A stretch of 64,000 bases of DNA from Streptomyces sp. Z26 (GTDB taxonomy: Bacteria > Actinomycetota > Actinomycetes > Streptomycetales > Streptomycetaceae). Both the position numbers and the translations under genes were made by a program. Below, one piece after another: positions 7,942 through 15,886 of the stretch (position 1 is the first letter of the stretch; every line of letters starts with the position of its first letter). The notes beneath the pieces were generated by a model that was not told the origin of the DNA, did no database searches, and saw only the letters and a list, made by a program, of their open reading frames with translations. The stretch covers positions 4,264,501-4,328,500 of the forward strand of contig NZ_RCHV01000002.1 in assembly GCF_003665095.1 (NCBI RefSeq), given 5' to 3'.

Positions 7942-8748
7942 ATGAACGCTCTGCACAGGACTTCGACCGGCACAGTGGTTCACACGCGTCTGCACACCCC
8001 CGTGGTTCCCGCCGGGTGTGCCCCGGCGACGGGGGACACCGGGACCTTCCGGATCGCGGAGAAGTCCGGTGCGGTGAGCGGGCGGGGGTGCGCTCTCGGC
8101 ACCGGACGCAAGCGTCCGCCGCACATCGCGGCGGTGGACGGCGGCCTCGGGGGAGAGGCCGACGGGGGAGCACGGGGGGACGGCGAGTACGGGGAGGCCC
8201 GTGGGGAACGGCGTGGCAGCGTCTCGGAGGCGGAGTTCACCGCCTACGTGCGCGAGCGCCGGGCCTCCCTGTACGCCACCGCCTACCACCTGACCGGTGA
8301 CCGCTTCGAGGCCGAGGACCTGCTCCAGAGCGCGCTGTTCTCGACGTACCGCGCCTGGGACCGGATCACGGACAAGGCGGCGGTCGGCGGCTACCTGCGC
8401 CGCACGATGACCAACCTGCACATCAGCGCCTGGCGTCGGCGCAAGCTCAACGAGTACCCGACGGAGGAGCTGCCGGAGACGGCCTCGTCCGACCACGACG
8501 CGATGCGCGGCACCGAACTGCGCGCAGTGCTCTGGCAGGCGCTGGCCCGGCTGCCCGAACTCCAGCGCACGATGCTGGTGTTGCGCTACTACGAGGGCCG
8601 TACGGACCCGGAGATCGCGGAGATACTCGACATCAGCGTCGGCACCGTCAAGAGCAGCATCTGGCGTTCGCTGCGCAGGCTGCGCGAGGACGACGTCCTC
8701 AGCTTCGGCCAGGACCGGGAGCAGTGCTTCGGGGAGCTGGTCGCGTAG
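7942..8748 (+). CDS. sigQ: ECF-type RNA polymerase sigma factor SigQ
   Basis: A 268-residue sigma factor with an unusually long N-terminal extension of about 90 residues, Gly/Ala-rich and without a recognised fold. Region 2 follows (YATAYHLTGDRFEAEDLLQSALFSTYRAWDRI), then region 4 (LPELQRTMLVLRYYEGRTDPEIAEILDISVGTVKSSI). It starts at an ATG 6 bases after GGAGGCG. It is divergent from afsQ1 and shares the AfsQ1 box. In S. coelicolor SigQ opposes AfsQ1 at antibiotic promoters; the same role is inferred here from synteny. Confidence 0.93.
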   Translation: MNALHRTSTGTVVHTRLHTPVVPAGCAPATGDTGTFRIAEKSGAVSGRGCALGTGRKRPPHIAAVDGGLGGEADGGARGDGEYGEARGERRGSVSEAEFTAYVRERRASLYATAYHLTGDRFEAEDLLQSALFSTYRAWDRITDKAAVGGYLRRTMTNLHISAWRRRKLNEYPTEELPETASSDHDAMRGTELRAVLWQALARLPELQRTMLVLRYYEGRTDPEIAEILDISVGTVKSSIWRSLRRLREDDVLSFGQDREQCFGELVA

Positions 8749-8786
8749 CGCCCACGGGCGCCGGACAGGACTTCCGGACCGCACCC

Positions 8787-8843
8787 GGGGGGTCGGGGCG
8801 GTACGGGGGACGGGGGGACACGGGGGAACGGGGGAAGAGGGGG
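8787..8843 (+). other. G-run cluster with G-quadruplex potential
   Basis: Seven runs of 4-6 G lie within 57 bases on the sense strand directly downstream of sigQ, separated by 2-6 base spacers. The preceding short hairpin (8748-8761, GCGCCC/GGGCGC) overlaps the sigQ stop. Confidence 0.6.
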
Positions 8844-8940
8844 CGAGAGGAGCGGGTCCGGCCGGCCGGGGGGTACGGCAGGGCCCGCTTTCTCGTGCGC
8901 GCGGGCGGGTGGCGCGTACGGACCCCGGCGCGTACGGGCG

Positions 8941-9705
8941 TCAGCGCGCGCCCGTGTCCGCCGCGCGCTCCCGCCCGGGCCCGCGCTCCGGCTCGTGCGC
9001 CCGCAGCTCCGCGATCCGGTCCAGCGCCTCGTCGCGCCCGCACGCGTACGCGCCCAGCGCCCGGTGCCGCGCCACGATCGCGCCCTCGGACCGCATCAGC
9101 GCCCAGCCCCGGCGGACGAGGAACGGCACGGACTTGCGGCTCTCGCGCACGTCCCGCAGCAGCCGCCGCCGGAACGTCGTGAAGGGCCGCCCCCGTAGGC
9201 AGATCGCGTCGGCCAGCAGGCCCAGCCCGGCGCAGCGCTCCGCGATGTCCGCCGCGAAGATCCCCTCGGCAACGAACAGCGGGGCGCCGCCCAGCGTGAG
9301 GGTGTCCTCGCCGGTACGGGCGCTCGCGGAGATGTCGTAGCGCGGGACGGTGGTGCGCCCGTACGCGCAGAGCGTCCGTACGGCCTCGACCGCCGCGTCC
9401 GCGTCCCACGAGCCGGGGGAGTCCCAGTCGGCGGCGCCGCCGGGGAGGCGGGGGAGGGTCGGGTCGTCGTGCTCCTTGTAGAAGTCGTCGAGCCGCAGCA
9501 CCGGCAGCCCGGCGCGGGCGGCGAGCCGTGACTTGCCGGAGCCCGAGGGGCCGGTGAGCAGGACGACGCGGGCGCTTGCCCGTGGACGCCCGCGCTCGGC
9601 GGCGGACGCCTGCGCGGGGGCGGAGGCCGGCGCGGTGGCCGGGGCGGGGGCCGGATCGGCGGCGGCGGTGCGGCCGACGGCGGGATGGGCGGCGCTGGAG
9701 GTCAC
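8941..9705 (-). CDS. uridine-kinase-like P-loop protein
   Basis: About 254 residues. After an Ala/Pro-rich leader, residues 45-60 contain the Walker A motif GPSGSGKS. LRLDDFYKEHDDPTLP and DWDSPGSWD match the uridine/pantothenate kinase fold, with the lid Arg-rich helix FRRRLLRDVRESRKS further on. A nucleoside or related small molecule is the likely phosphate acceptor. The GTG start at 9705 is the last in-frame start before non-coding sequence and lacks a clear ribosome-binding site. Proximity to add, deoC and phosphorylase is consistent with a salvage role but is not proof. Confidence 0.8.
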   Translation of the reverse strand: MTSSAAHPAVGRTAAADPAPAPATAPASAPAQASAAERGRPRASARVVLLTGPSGSGKSRLAARAGLPVLRLDDFYKEHDDPTLPRLPGGAADWDSPGSWDADAAVEAVRTLCAYGRTTVPRYDISASARTGEDTLTLGGAPLFVAEGIFAADIAERCAGLGLLADAICLRGRPFTTFRRRLLRDVRESRKSVPFLVRRGWALMRSEGAIVARHRALGAYACGRDEALDRIAELRAHEPERGPGRERAADTGAR

Positions 9706-9821
9706 GAGAGACCATTGTCGCGCATCCGTACGGTTGTGGACACGGGCCCGTCCTCTTCCGTTCTCCCGGACAGGCCCGTGCCCCCCGCCGCCCCCGCGCC
9801 GTCCGTCGCCGTTCCGCCCGG

Positions 9822-10643
9822 TCAGTCGCCCTGCGCGGCCCGCTGCTCCGCGACGGACCTGCCGCCCTCCAGCAGGGTCTTGAGGCCGGAGAGGATCATC
9901 GTCCAGCCGCCGCTGACGCTGGCGAGCATCCGGCTGTCCGGGCCGTCGAACCCGTCGTGCGTGATGGTCAGCTTCACGCCGAGCGCGGGGTCCTCGGCCG
10001 GTTCGATGTCGAACGTCACCCGCGAGCGCTCCGTACGCGCCGCCGCGAACTCCTCGTCCGACATCCCCAGCATGTCCTGGTGCGCCGGTTGGAGCGTGTG
10101 CCAGGTGTACGCGAGCCGCCTGCCCGGCTCGGCCGCCAGCACCCGCTGCCCCAACTCCTCGAACTCGCCCGCCGGGTCGGACTTCCAAAGCACGGGCGCC
10201 CCGACCTCCCAGGTCGACCGGGGGCCGGTGCCGCCGAAGTAGACGTCGGTGAACTCCGGCCGGGTCAGCGCCTCGTACAGCCGCTCCGGGGTGGTCTGGA
10301 TGTAGGTGACGTAGACGAACTCGGGCCTGCTCATGGTGGTTCCTTCCAGGGATCGCTTCAGTCCGGAGAGCGCGTCGAGCCGCCCCCGCTCGTACCGGCC
10401 GATCCACCGCCCGGCCAGCTCGTGGATCGGCACGGGGTTGAGGTAGTGCAGCTTCTCCCGGCCGTGCCGTACGGCGGTGACCAGGTGCGCCGACTCCAGT
10501 ACGGCGAGGTGCTTGCTCACCGCCTGGCGGCTCATGTCCAGCCCCTCGCACAGCTCGCGCAGGCTCTGCCCGTCGCGGGCGTGGAGCCGGTCGAGCAGTC
10601 GGCGGCGGCTCGCGTCGCCGAGCGCCTTGAAGACGGCGTCCAT
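9822..10643 (-). CDS. ArsR-type regulator fused to an AHSA1/SRPBCC domain
   Basis: 273 residues in one uninterrupted frame. Residues 1-100 are an ArsR-like winged helix (MDAVFKALGDASRRRLLDRL, MSRQAVSKHLAVLE) and residues 105-270 an SRPBCC/AHSA1 ligand-binding domain (VYVTYIQTTPERLYEALT, GWTMILSGLKTLLEGG). The two halves are often separate adjacent genes in other bacteria. An internal ATG (MSRPEFVY) could also yield the AHSA1 half alone. A perfect inverted repeat 32 bases upstream is the probable autoregulatory operator. The absence of a cysteine cluster argues against metal sensing. Confidence 0.88.
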   Translation of the reverse strand: MDAVFKALGDASRRRLLDRLHARDGQSLRELCEGLDMSRQAVSKHLAVLESAHLVTAVRHGREKLHYLNPVPIHELAGRWIGRYERGRLDALSGLKRSLEGTTMSRPEFVYVTYIQTTPERLYEALTRPEFTDVYFGGTGPRSTWEVGAPVLWKSDPAGEFEELGQRVLAAEPGRRLAYTWHTLQPAHQDMLGMSDEEFAAARTERSRVTFDIEPAEDPALGVKLTITHDGFDGPDSRMLASVSGGWTMILSGLKTLLEGGRSVAEQRAAQGD

Positions 10644-10674
10644 GCCTCACTCCCGTTCTCTCGCCCCCCAGATT

Positions 10675-10692
10675 GGCAACCAAACGGTTGCC
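10675..10692. promoter_or_regulatory. operator of the ArsR-AHSA1 gene
   Basis: Perfect 7-base arms GGCAACC / GGTTGCC around AAAC, located between the ArsR-AHSA1 start codon and the divergent small secreted gene. Position and symmetry suit autorepression by the encoded dimeric regulator. Confidence 0.65.
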
Positions 10693-10793
10693 TGTCAATG
10701 CGGGTGAACGGGTGGCGGACGGACCGGGTCCGCCCGCGTCATGCACTACGCTGTGTGCCCGTCCCGTCACCCATGTGTTAGGCAGGTGGAACG

Positions 10794-11231
10794 ATGAGTC
10801 CCCGTCCGCGTCACGCGAAGACCAAACAGCCGCGCAGCTCCCGTACGTTGCTGCGCGCCGGACTGACCGTCACGGCGGCGGGCGCGGCCGTGCTCGCCGG
10901 GAGCGGGCTGGCCTCCGCCGACACGAGGATCACGGGGGAGGAGACGGGGCTGCCGATCGGCTCGGTCGAGACGGACGCCCTCGACGACCCCACCGGCACG
11001 TTGCAGCGGCAGCTCGACGCGGGGCTCACGTACTCCGTCGCCCCCGTCAAGGACCTCCAGCTCTACCCGCTGGCGGGCACCCCCGTGGACCTGCTGGCGA
11101 ACTCGGTGGACACGCAGGTCGCGGACTTCCAGGGCGTCAGCACCGAGGCCGTCACCGGCCCGCTGTCCGAGGGCGCCTCGCTGCGCGAACTGCCCCTGCT
11201 GGGCCAGGTGGCGGACGTGCTCCCCGGCTGA
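10794..11231 (+). CDS. small secreted protein, function unknown
   Basis: A 145-residue exported protein. The basic leader (RPRHAKTKQPRSSR) is followed by a hydrophobic segment and a likely cleavage after GLASA. The mature domain is Asp/Leu-rich and ends in LRELPLLGQVADVLPG. It resembles the protein at 3235-3609 in size, organisation and the terminal LPL-x-GQ motif. The start is an ATG preceded by GGTGGA. It may come under the ArsR-AHSA1 operator in the same intergenic region. No catalytic motif is visible. Confidence 0.75.
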   Translation: MSPRPRHAKTKQPRSSRTLLRAGLTVTAAGAAVLAGSGLASADTRITGEETGLPIGSVETDALDDPTGTLQRQLDAGLTYSVAPVKDLQLYPLAGTPVDLLANSVDTQVADFQGVSTEAVTGPLSEGASLRELPLLGQVADVLPG

Positions 11232-11314
11232 CGGGCCGACCGCCGGGCCGGGCCCGGGGCGCCCGTGGCCCCCGGCTCCGCCGGGCGTACGACTCCCGTG
11301 CCCCGTACGGCCGT

Positions 11315-11836
11315 TCAGCCCCGGGCGCGCCCGTGCCGGGGGTCGTTGGGCACATAACCAAGATGCGCGGGCACCGGGACCTCCCCGCCCGTGCCGTCGT
11401 GGAACGGCCGCAGCAGCGCGGGCAGTTGCGGCGGCCACAGCGGCTCCGCGCACACGGCCAGCTCCGCCGGGGTCCACCAGTGCCAGCGCAGGATGCCGTC
11501 CTCCGCGTGCGCCGCCGACAGGTCCCCCACCGGCTCCGGGCGCGCGCCCCGGGGCAGCCGCGCCAGATGGATCTGTTCCCACTGCCGTACGGGCACCCCC
11601 GCCCGCGTGTAGTCGTGCTCCCAGGTGCACAGCAGGGGGCCCGGCGCCACGTCCGTCCACCCGGTCTCCTCGCGCAACTCCCGCCGCGCGCCCGCCTCCG
11701 GCGTCTCGCCGGGCTCCAACCCGCCGCCGGGCATGGCCCAGTGGACGCCGACCTCCTCGTTGTCGTAGCGGAAGAGGAAGACCGCTCCCCGGTCGTCGAG
11801 CACGGCGATGCGGGCCGCGCGGCGAGGTGTCCGCAC
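11315..11836 (-). CDS. NUDIX hydrolase
   Basis: A 173-residue NUDIX protein. The Nudix box is complete: GGGLEPGETPEAGARRELREETGW, with the REXXEE core as RELREE. An N-terminal strand (AARIAVLDDRGAVFLFRYD) and the late WWTPAEL are typical. The substrate is unknown (nucleoside diphosphate derivatives in general). The GTG start at 11836 is only 4 bases after the stop of a second NUDIX gene, so the two are co-transcribed. Confidence 0.88.
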   Translation of the reverse strand: MRTPRRAARIAVLDDRGAVFLFRYDNEEVGVHWAMPGGGLEPGETPEAGARRELREETGWTDVAPGPLLCTWEHDYTRAGVPVRQWEQIHLARLPRGARPEPVGDLSAAHAEDGILRWHWWTPAELAVCAEPLWPPQLPALLRPFHDGTGGEVPVPAHLGYVPNDPRHGRARG

Positions 11837-11840
11837 GTCC

Positions 11841-12359
11841 CTAGCTCCAGCCCTGCTCGGTGAACCGTGGGGCGCCGCCGTCCAGGTACGCCGCCAGCGC
11901 CGTACGAGACGACGGCACGAACGCGTCAGGGAGGGCGTCCTCCGGCGTCCAGCAGACCCGACTGTGCTTCTCCGGCTCGGTGTTGACCGGTTCGCCCGAC
12001 CACGTGTGCGTCACGAAGACCGTCTGGAGGAAGCCGTCCGGGGCGTCCACCCCGCGCGCCGCGTGTGTCACGTGCGCCAGCCGCAGCGCGCCGGGGTCGG
12101 CCGACAGGCCGGTCTCCTCGCGCAGTTCGCGTACGGCGGTGGCCGTCAGCGGCTCGCCCGGCTCCTGCTTGCCCAGCGGCAGGTCCCACAGCCCCGGGGC
12201 GAACCGGGCGTCGGGGCCGCGCCGCAGCAGTACGATCCGCCGCCGCTCCCGGTCGTGCACGATGACGGCGGCGACGAGCCGTACGGCCGTGCCGTCCGCG
12301 AGCGGATGCCGTGCGGTCGACGGCAGGTCCCGGGCGTCGGGGCGCGGCGGCTGGGGCAC
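11841..12359 (-). CDS. NUDIX hydrolase
   Basis: 172 residues. The Nudix box is LGKQEPGEPLTATAVRELREETGL, and the region RRGPDARFAPGLWDLPLGKQE is typical of the 8-oxo-dGTP/MutT-like group. The start is the GTG at 12359, preceded by GAGGAGG at optimal spacing. Earlier in-frame codons run into the neighbouring phosphatase 3' region. It is the first gene of a two-gene NUDIX operon whose members are not close copies of each other. Confidence 0.87.
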   Translation of the reverse strand: MPQPPRPDARDLPSTARHPLADGTAVRLVAAVIVHDRERRRIVLLRRGPDARFAPGLWDLPLGKQEPGEPLTATAVRELREETGLSADPGALRLAHVTHAARGVDAPDGFLQTVFVTHTWSGEPVNTEPEKHSRVCWTPEDALPDAFVPSSRTALAAYLDGGAPRFTEQGWS

Positions 12360-12469
12360 GGGCGGTCCTCCTCGGGTACGGGCGCGGGCCCGGCCAGCGT
12401 ACCGACGGCGTGGCCGCGCGGCGCCGCGTCCGGCGTCCCGACGGCCGCCGGGCGCCCGCGCGTCGGGCG

Positions 12470-14926
12470 TCACGCCGTCCGGCGGCGCAGCAGGAGCAGC
12501 GCGATGTCGTCGTGCCACTCCCGCGCGCGGGCCGGGGCGACGAGCGCGTCCGCGAGCGCGTCGAGCGACCCCGGCTCCGTTCCCGTGGGCACGTCCTCGC
12601 GCACCAGTCGCGTGAGGCGGTCGGCGAGGGCGCGCACCGACGCGTCGTAGTCCTCGCCGCGCCGCTCCACCAGCCCGTCGGTGTAGAGCAGCAGCGTCGC
12701 GCCGGGCGGCAGCGGGTACTCGGTCACGGGGTAGCCGTCGTCCGCGCCGTCCGGCCCGGCTTCCGCGCCGTCCCCGCCGTCCCGCTCACCGTTCGGGAAG
12801 CAGCCGAGCGGGATGCCGCCGGCCACCGGCAACTCCCGTACGCGGCCGTCCGGTTCGAGCAGCAGCGGCTGCGCGTGGCCCGCCCTGGCGAGGCGCAGCA
12901 GGCCGTTCCCGCCGGTCACCTCCACCGCCGTACAGGTCGCGAAGCGCTCCGTGTCCAGGTCGCACAGGATGCGGTTGCCGTGCCGGAGCAGCGCGCCCGG
13001 ACCGATGCCCTGCTTCGCGTACGCCTGCATGGCGACCCGCAGGTGCCCCATCACGGCGGCGGCGGGCGCGCTGTGCCCCTGCACGTCCCCGACCGTGACC
13101 ACGACGCCGTCACCCCCGGACGGCAGCACGTCGTACCAGTCGCCGCCCACCTCCAGCCCGTCCGAGCCGGGCACGTAGCGGACGGCGACGTCCAGCCCGG
13201 GGAGGTCCGGTACGCGGCCGGGCAGCATCAGGTGCTGCAACTCGGTGAGTTGCTCCCGCCGCAGGTCCAGCACCCGCGACCGGTCCACGGCCTGCGCCAG
13301 CACGCCCGCGGTCGCGTGGCAGAGCGCCTTGTCGTCCTCCGAGAAGCGGTGCGGGCGCGCGAAGCCGATCACGCAGATCCCCGCCGTGCCCTGGGTGACC
13401 ACGGGCAGCGTCGCCCACGCCCGCAGCGCGCCGGTCGGCGCCGAACCCGCCGGGAAGGGGGAGTGGAACGACCCGGACGACGGCAGGAACGACGGCTGCC
13501 GCAGCAGCCCCGCCAGCAGCTCCGGCACGTCCGCCACCGCCCGCGCCTCGGCGCGCATCCGGTCCAGCTCGCCGTCCTCGAAGCCGTACGAGCCCGCCGG
13601 TTCGAAGGTGTGGCGCTCCCGTACGAACAGCGCGAGCGTACGGGCGCCGAGGACCGGGAGGACGCGGGCGGCGGCGGTGTCGATGACCTCCTGGGTGGAG
13701 AGGGCGTTGGTGACGCCCCGCGTCACACCGAGCAGGAACTCCCGGCGCGCCGCGTCCCGCGCCTCCCGCCGGTGCTCCTCCGTACGGTCCCGCACGATGC
13801 CGACGAGGCCCTGCGGTCGCCGCCGTACGTCCTGCGACACGCGGCCCTCCATCGCCAGCCGCCGTACCGCGCCCCCGGCGTGCACCGCGCGCGGCGACGC
13901 GGTGAACCGGCCCGAGTCGAGGCTCGCCGCCCGCGCCGCCTCGAACGCCCGCCGGTCGTCGGGGTGGAGCGCGGCGCGGAAGGTGCCGATGCGCTCGTCG
14001 AACTCGTACGGCCGTACGCCCAGCATCCGGCACAGCCGCTCGTCGCAGGTGATGCGGCCGGTGCCGAAGTCCCACTCGAAGAAGCCGATGTCGGCGCCCG
14101 TCATGGCGAGTTCGAGCCGCGTCTTGCGGGTGCGGCTGTCGATCAGGCTCAGGGCGCGGCCGAGGCGGGTGCCGCCGGGCGTCTCGACCGAGCCGCCGAG
14201 CGCCAGCAGGTGTTCGAGGCGGTGCGCGCAGGCCGTCGTGATCATGGTGGCGGCGACGACCATGGGTGGCGTGGGCGGTGTCCCGTCGGTCTGGAGGAGC
14301 GCGGCGCCCAGGCAGTGGTCGTCGACGAGGAGGGGGAAGGCGGCGAAGCCGTACGGCTGCCGGAACAGCTCCACGTGCGGGTAGTCCTTGCGGTACTCCC
14401 CGAAGTCCCCGAACACCGGCCGCCGCCACTGCACGGACTGCGCGGCGGGCAGCTGGGTGCGCGGGGAGACCGTACGGAAGCGCTCGGCCAGGTCGTCGGC
14501 GTAGCCGCGGACGGCGGCGAGGCGGAGCCAGCCGTCGTCGTGCAGGAGGTAGACGACGCCGTGTCCGCTGCCGAACCGCTCCAGACAGGCGTCGAGGGCG
14601 AGGCCGAGCAGCCGGGACGAGTCGGTGCAGGCGAGGACGCGGAGGGCGGCGCGCTGGAGGGAGGTGTACGGGCCCTCGAAGCCGCCGTCGGCGGCGTCAC
14701 CCGCACCCGGGTCGGCACCCGCACCCGCGCCCGTACCCGCGCCGCCGCTCCCGGGCGTGACCTCGTCCGCCGTCCCGTCCGCCACCGGCACCAGCCTCGC
14801 AATCGGCCGCGGCCGACCGCGGCCGCCGCACTCGCCTCGGCGCCCCGCCCCGGCGGACTCCCCCTGTCGGAATCGCCGGGTTCGGCGGGGTTCATGCCAT
14901 TGTGCACAGCGGTCGCGCGTCCGCAC
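12470..14926 (-). CDS. GAF-PAS-GAF-SpoIIE protein phosphatase
   Basis: Up to 818 residues: a Gly/Ala-rich leader (1-85), a first GAF domain (about 90-250), a PAS domain (about 290-420; ADIGFFEWDFGTGRITCDERL), a second GAF domain (about 430-590), and a C-terminal SpoIIE/PP2C phosphatase (about 600-815). The phosphatase keeps the metal-binding motifs GGDWYD, GDVQGH and YTDGLVERR. Such proteins dephosphorylate anti-anti-sigma factors in partner-switching cascades, but no anti-sigma gene is adjacent, so the partner must be elsewhere. The GTG start at 14926 is tentative, and several later starts would only shorten the leader. Confidence 0.88.
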   Translation of the reverse strand: MRTRDRCAQWHEPRRTRRFRQGESAGAGRRGECGGRGRPRPIARLVPVADGTADEVTPGSGGAGTGAGAGADPGAGDAADGGFEGPYTSLQRAALRVLACTDSSRLLGLALDACLERFGSGHGVVYLLHDDGWLRLAAVRGYADDLAERFRTVSPRTQLPAAQSVQWRRPVFGDFGEYRKDYPHVELFRQPYGFAAFPLLVDDHCLGAALLQTDGTPPTPPMVVAATMITTACAHRLEHLLALGGSVETPGGTRLGRALSLIDSRTRKTRLELAMTGADIGFFEWDFGTGRITCDERLCRMLGVRPYEFDERIGTFRAALHPDDRRAFEAARAASLDSGRFTASPRAVHAGGAVRRLAMEGRVSQDVRRRPQGLVGIVRDRTEEHRREARDAARREFLLGVTRGVTNALSTQEVIDTAAARVLPVLGARTLALFVRERHTFEPAGSYGFEDGELDRMRAEARAVADVPELLAGLLRQPSFLPSSGSFHSPFPAGSAPTGALRAWATLPVVTQGTAGICVIGFARPHRFSEDDKALCHATAGVLAQAVDRSRVLDLRREQLTELQHLMLPGRVPDLPGLDVAVRYVPGSDGLEVGGDWYDVLPSGGDGVVVTVGDVQGHSAPAAAVMGHLRVAMQAYAKQGIGPGALLRHGNRILCDLDTERFATCTAVEVTGGNGLLRLARAGHAQPLLLEPDGRVRELPVAGGIPLGCFPNGERDGGDGAEAGPDGADDGYPVTEYPLPPGATLLLYTDGLVERRGEDYDASVRALADRLTRLVREDVPTGTEPGSLDALADALVAPARAREWHDDIALLLLRRRTA

Positions 14927-14974
14927 GACGCCCGGGACGCCACCGGTGTCCGGGCGCCGTGCGGAGGTGACGGG

Positions 14975-15886
14975 TCAGGCGCCGACCGGGTGCCAGACCG
15001 TCTTCGTCTCCAGGAACGGCAGCATCCGGTGCGTACCGGGGTCCGCCGACCAGTCCTCCTCCGCGGGCCGCGCCGGGTCCGCCGCGGCGGCGTCCGTACG
15101 CGCGGGCCGCAGCACCCGCTTCAGGTTGTCCGCCGCCGCGATCTCCAGGTCACGGGCCAGCTCGGGCCCGGCGCCGGTCAGGTCGATCGCGTTCACGTCC
15201 TGGTGCGCGGCCAGCGGGGTGCCCAGCTCGCCCGTACGGCCCGACAGCACGTTCACCACACCGCCCGGCACGTCCGACGTGGCCAGCACCTCCGCCAGGG
15301 AGAGGGCGGGCAGCGGGCGCCGTTCGGAGGTGACGAGCACGGCGGTGTTGCCCGTGACGATCACCGGGGCGAGGACGGAGACCAGGCCGAGGAGCGACGA
15401 CTCCTGCGGCGCCAGCACCGCCACCACGCCCGTGGGCTCCGGCGAGGACAGGTTGAAGTACGGGCCCGCGACCGGGTTCGCGCCGCCCGCGATCTGCGTG
15501 ACCTTGTCGGACCAGCCCGCGTACCAGACCCAGCGGTCCACGGCCGCGTCCACCCGCGCCGCCGCCTTCGCCTTCGAGACGCCCTCGGCCTGCGCCACCT
15601 CGGCGGTGAACTGCTCCCGGCGGCCCTCCAGCATCTCCGCGACGCGGTACAGCACCTGCCCCCGGTTGTACGCCGTGGCCCCCGACCAGCCGCCGAACGC
15701 CTTCCGGGCCGCGGACACCGCGTCCCGGGCGTCCTTGCGGGACGCCTGGGGGGCGTTGGCCAGCCAGTTCCCCTTCGAGTCGGTCACCTCGTACACCCGT
15801 CCGCTCTCGGACCGGGGGAACTTCCCCCCGACGTGGAGCTTGTACGTCTTCAGGACGCCGAGCCGCGCCGCAGCCGTGTCAGACAT
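14975..15886 (-). CDS. short aldehyde-dehydrogenase-family protein lacking the catalytic part
   Basis: 303 residues, against about 480 for the family. Only the N-terminal NAD-binding-like half is recognisable (YEVTDSKGNWLANAPQASRKDARDAVSAARKAFGGW, PTGVVAVLAPQESSLLGLVS). The segment with the catalytic Glu and the active-site Cys loop are absent, and the tail is unrelated. It overlaps the preceding full-length dehydrogenase by 8 bases and belongs to the deoC operon. It may be a regulatory or structural partner of that enzyme. A similar short protein follows the dehydrogenase in S. coelicolor as I recall, which argues against recent decay. Confidence 0.8.
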   Translation of the reverse strand: MSDTAAARLGVLKTYKLHVGGKFPRSESGRVYEVTDSKGNWLANAPQASRKDARDAVSAARKAFGGWSGATAYNRGQVLYRVAEMLEGRREQFTAEVAQAEGVSKAKAAARVDAAVDRWVWYAGWSDKVTQIAGGANPVAGPYFNLSSPEPTGVVAVLAPQESSLLGLVSVLAPVIVTGNTAVLVTSERRPLPALSLAEVLATSDVPGGVVNVLSGRTGELGTPLAAHQDVNAIDLTGAGPELARDLEIAAADNLKRVLRPARTDAAAADPARPAEEDWSADPGTHRMLPFLETKTVWHPVGA

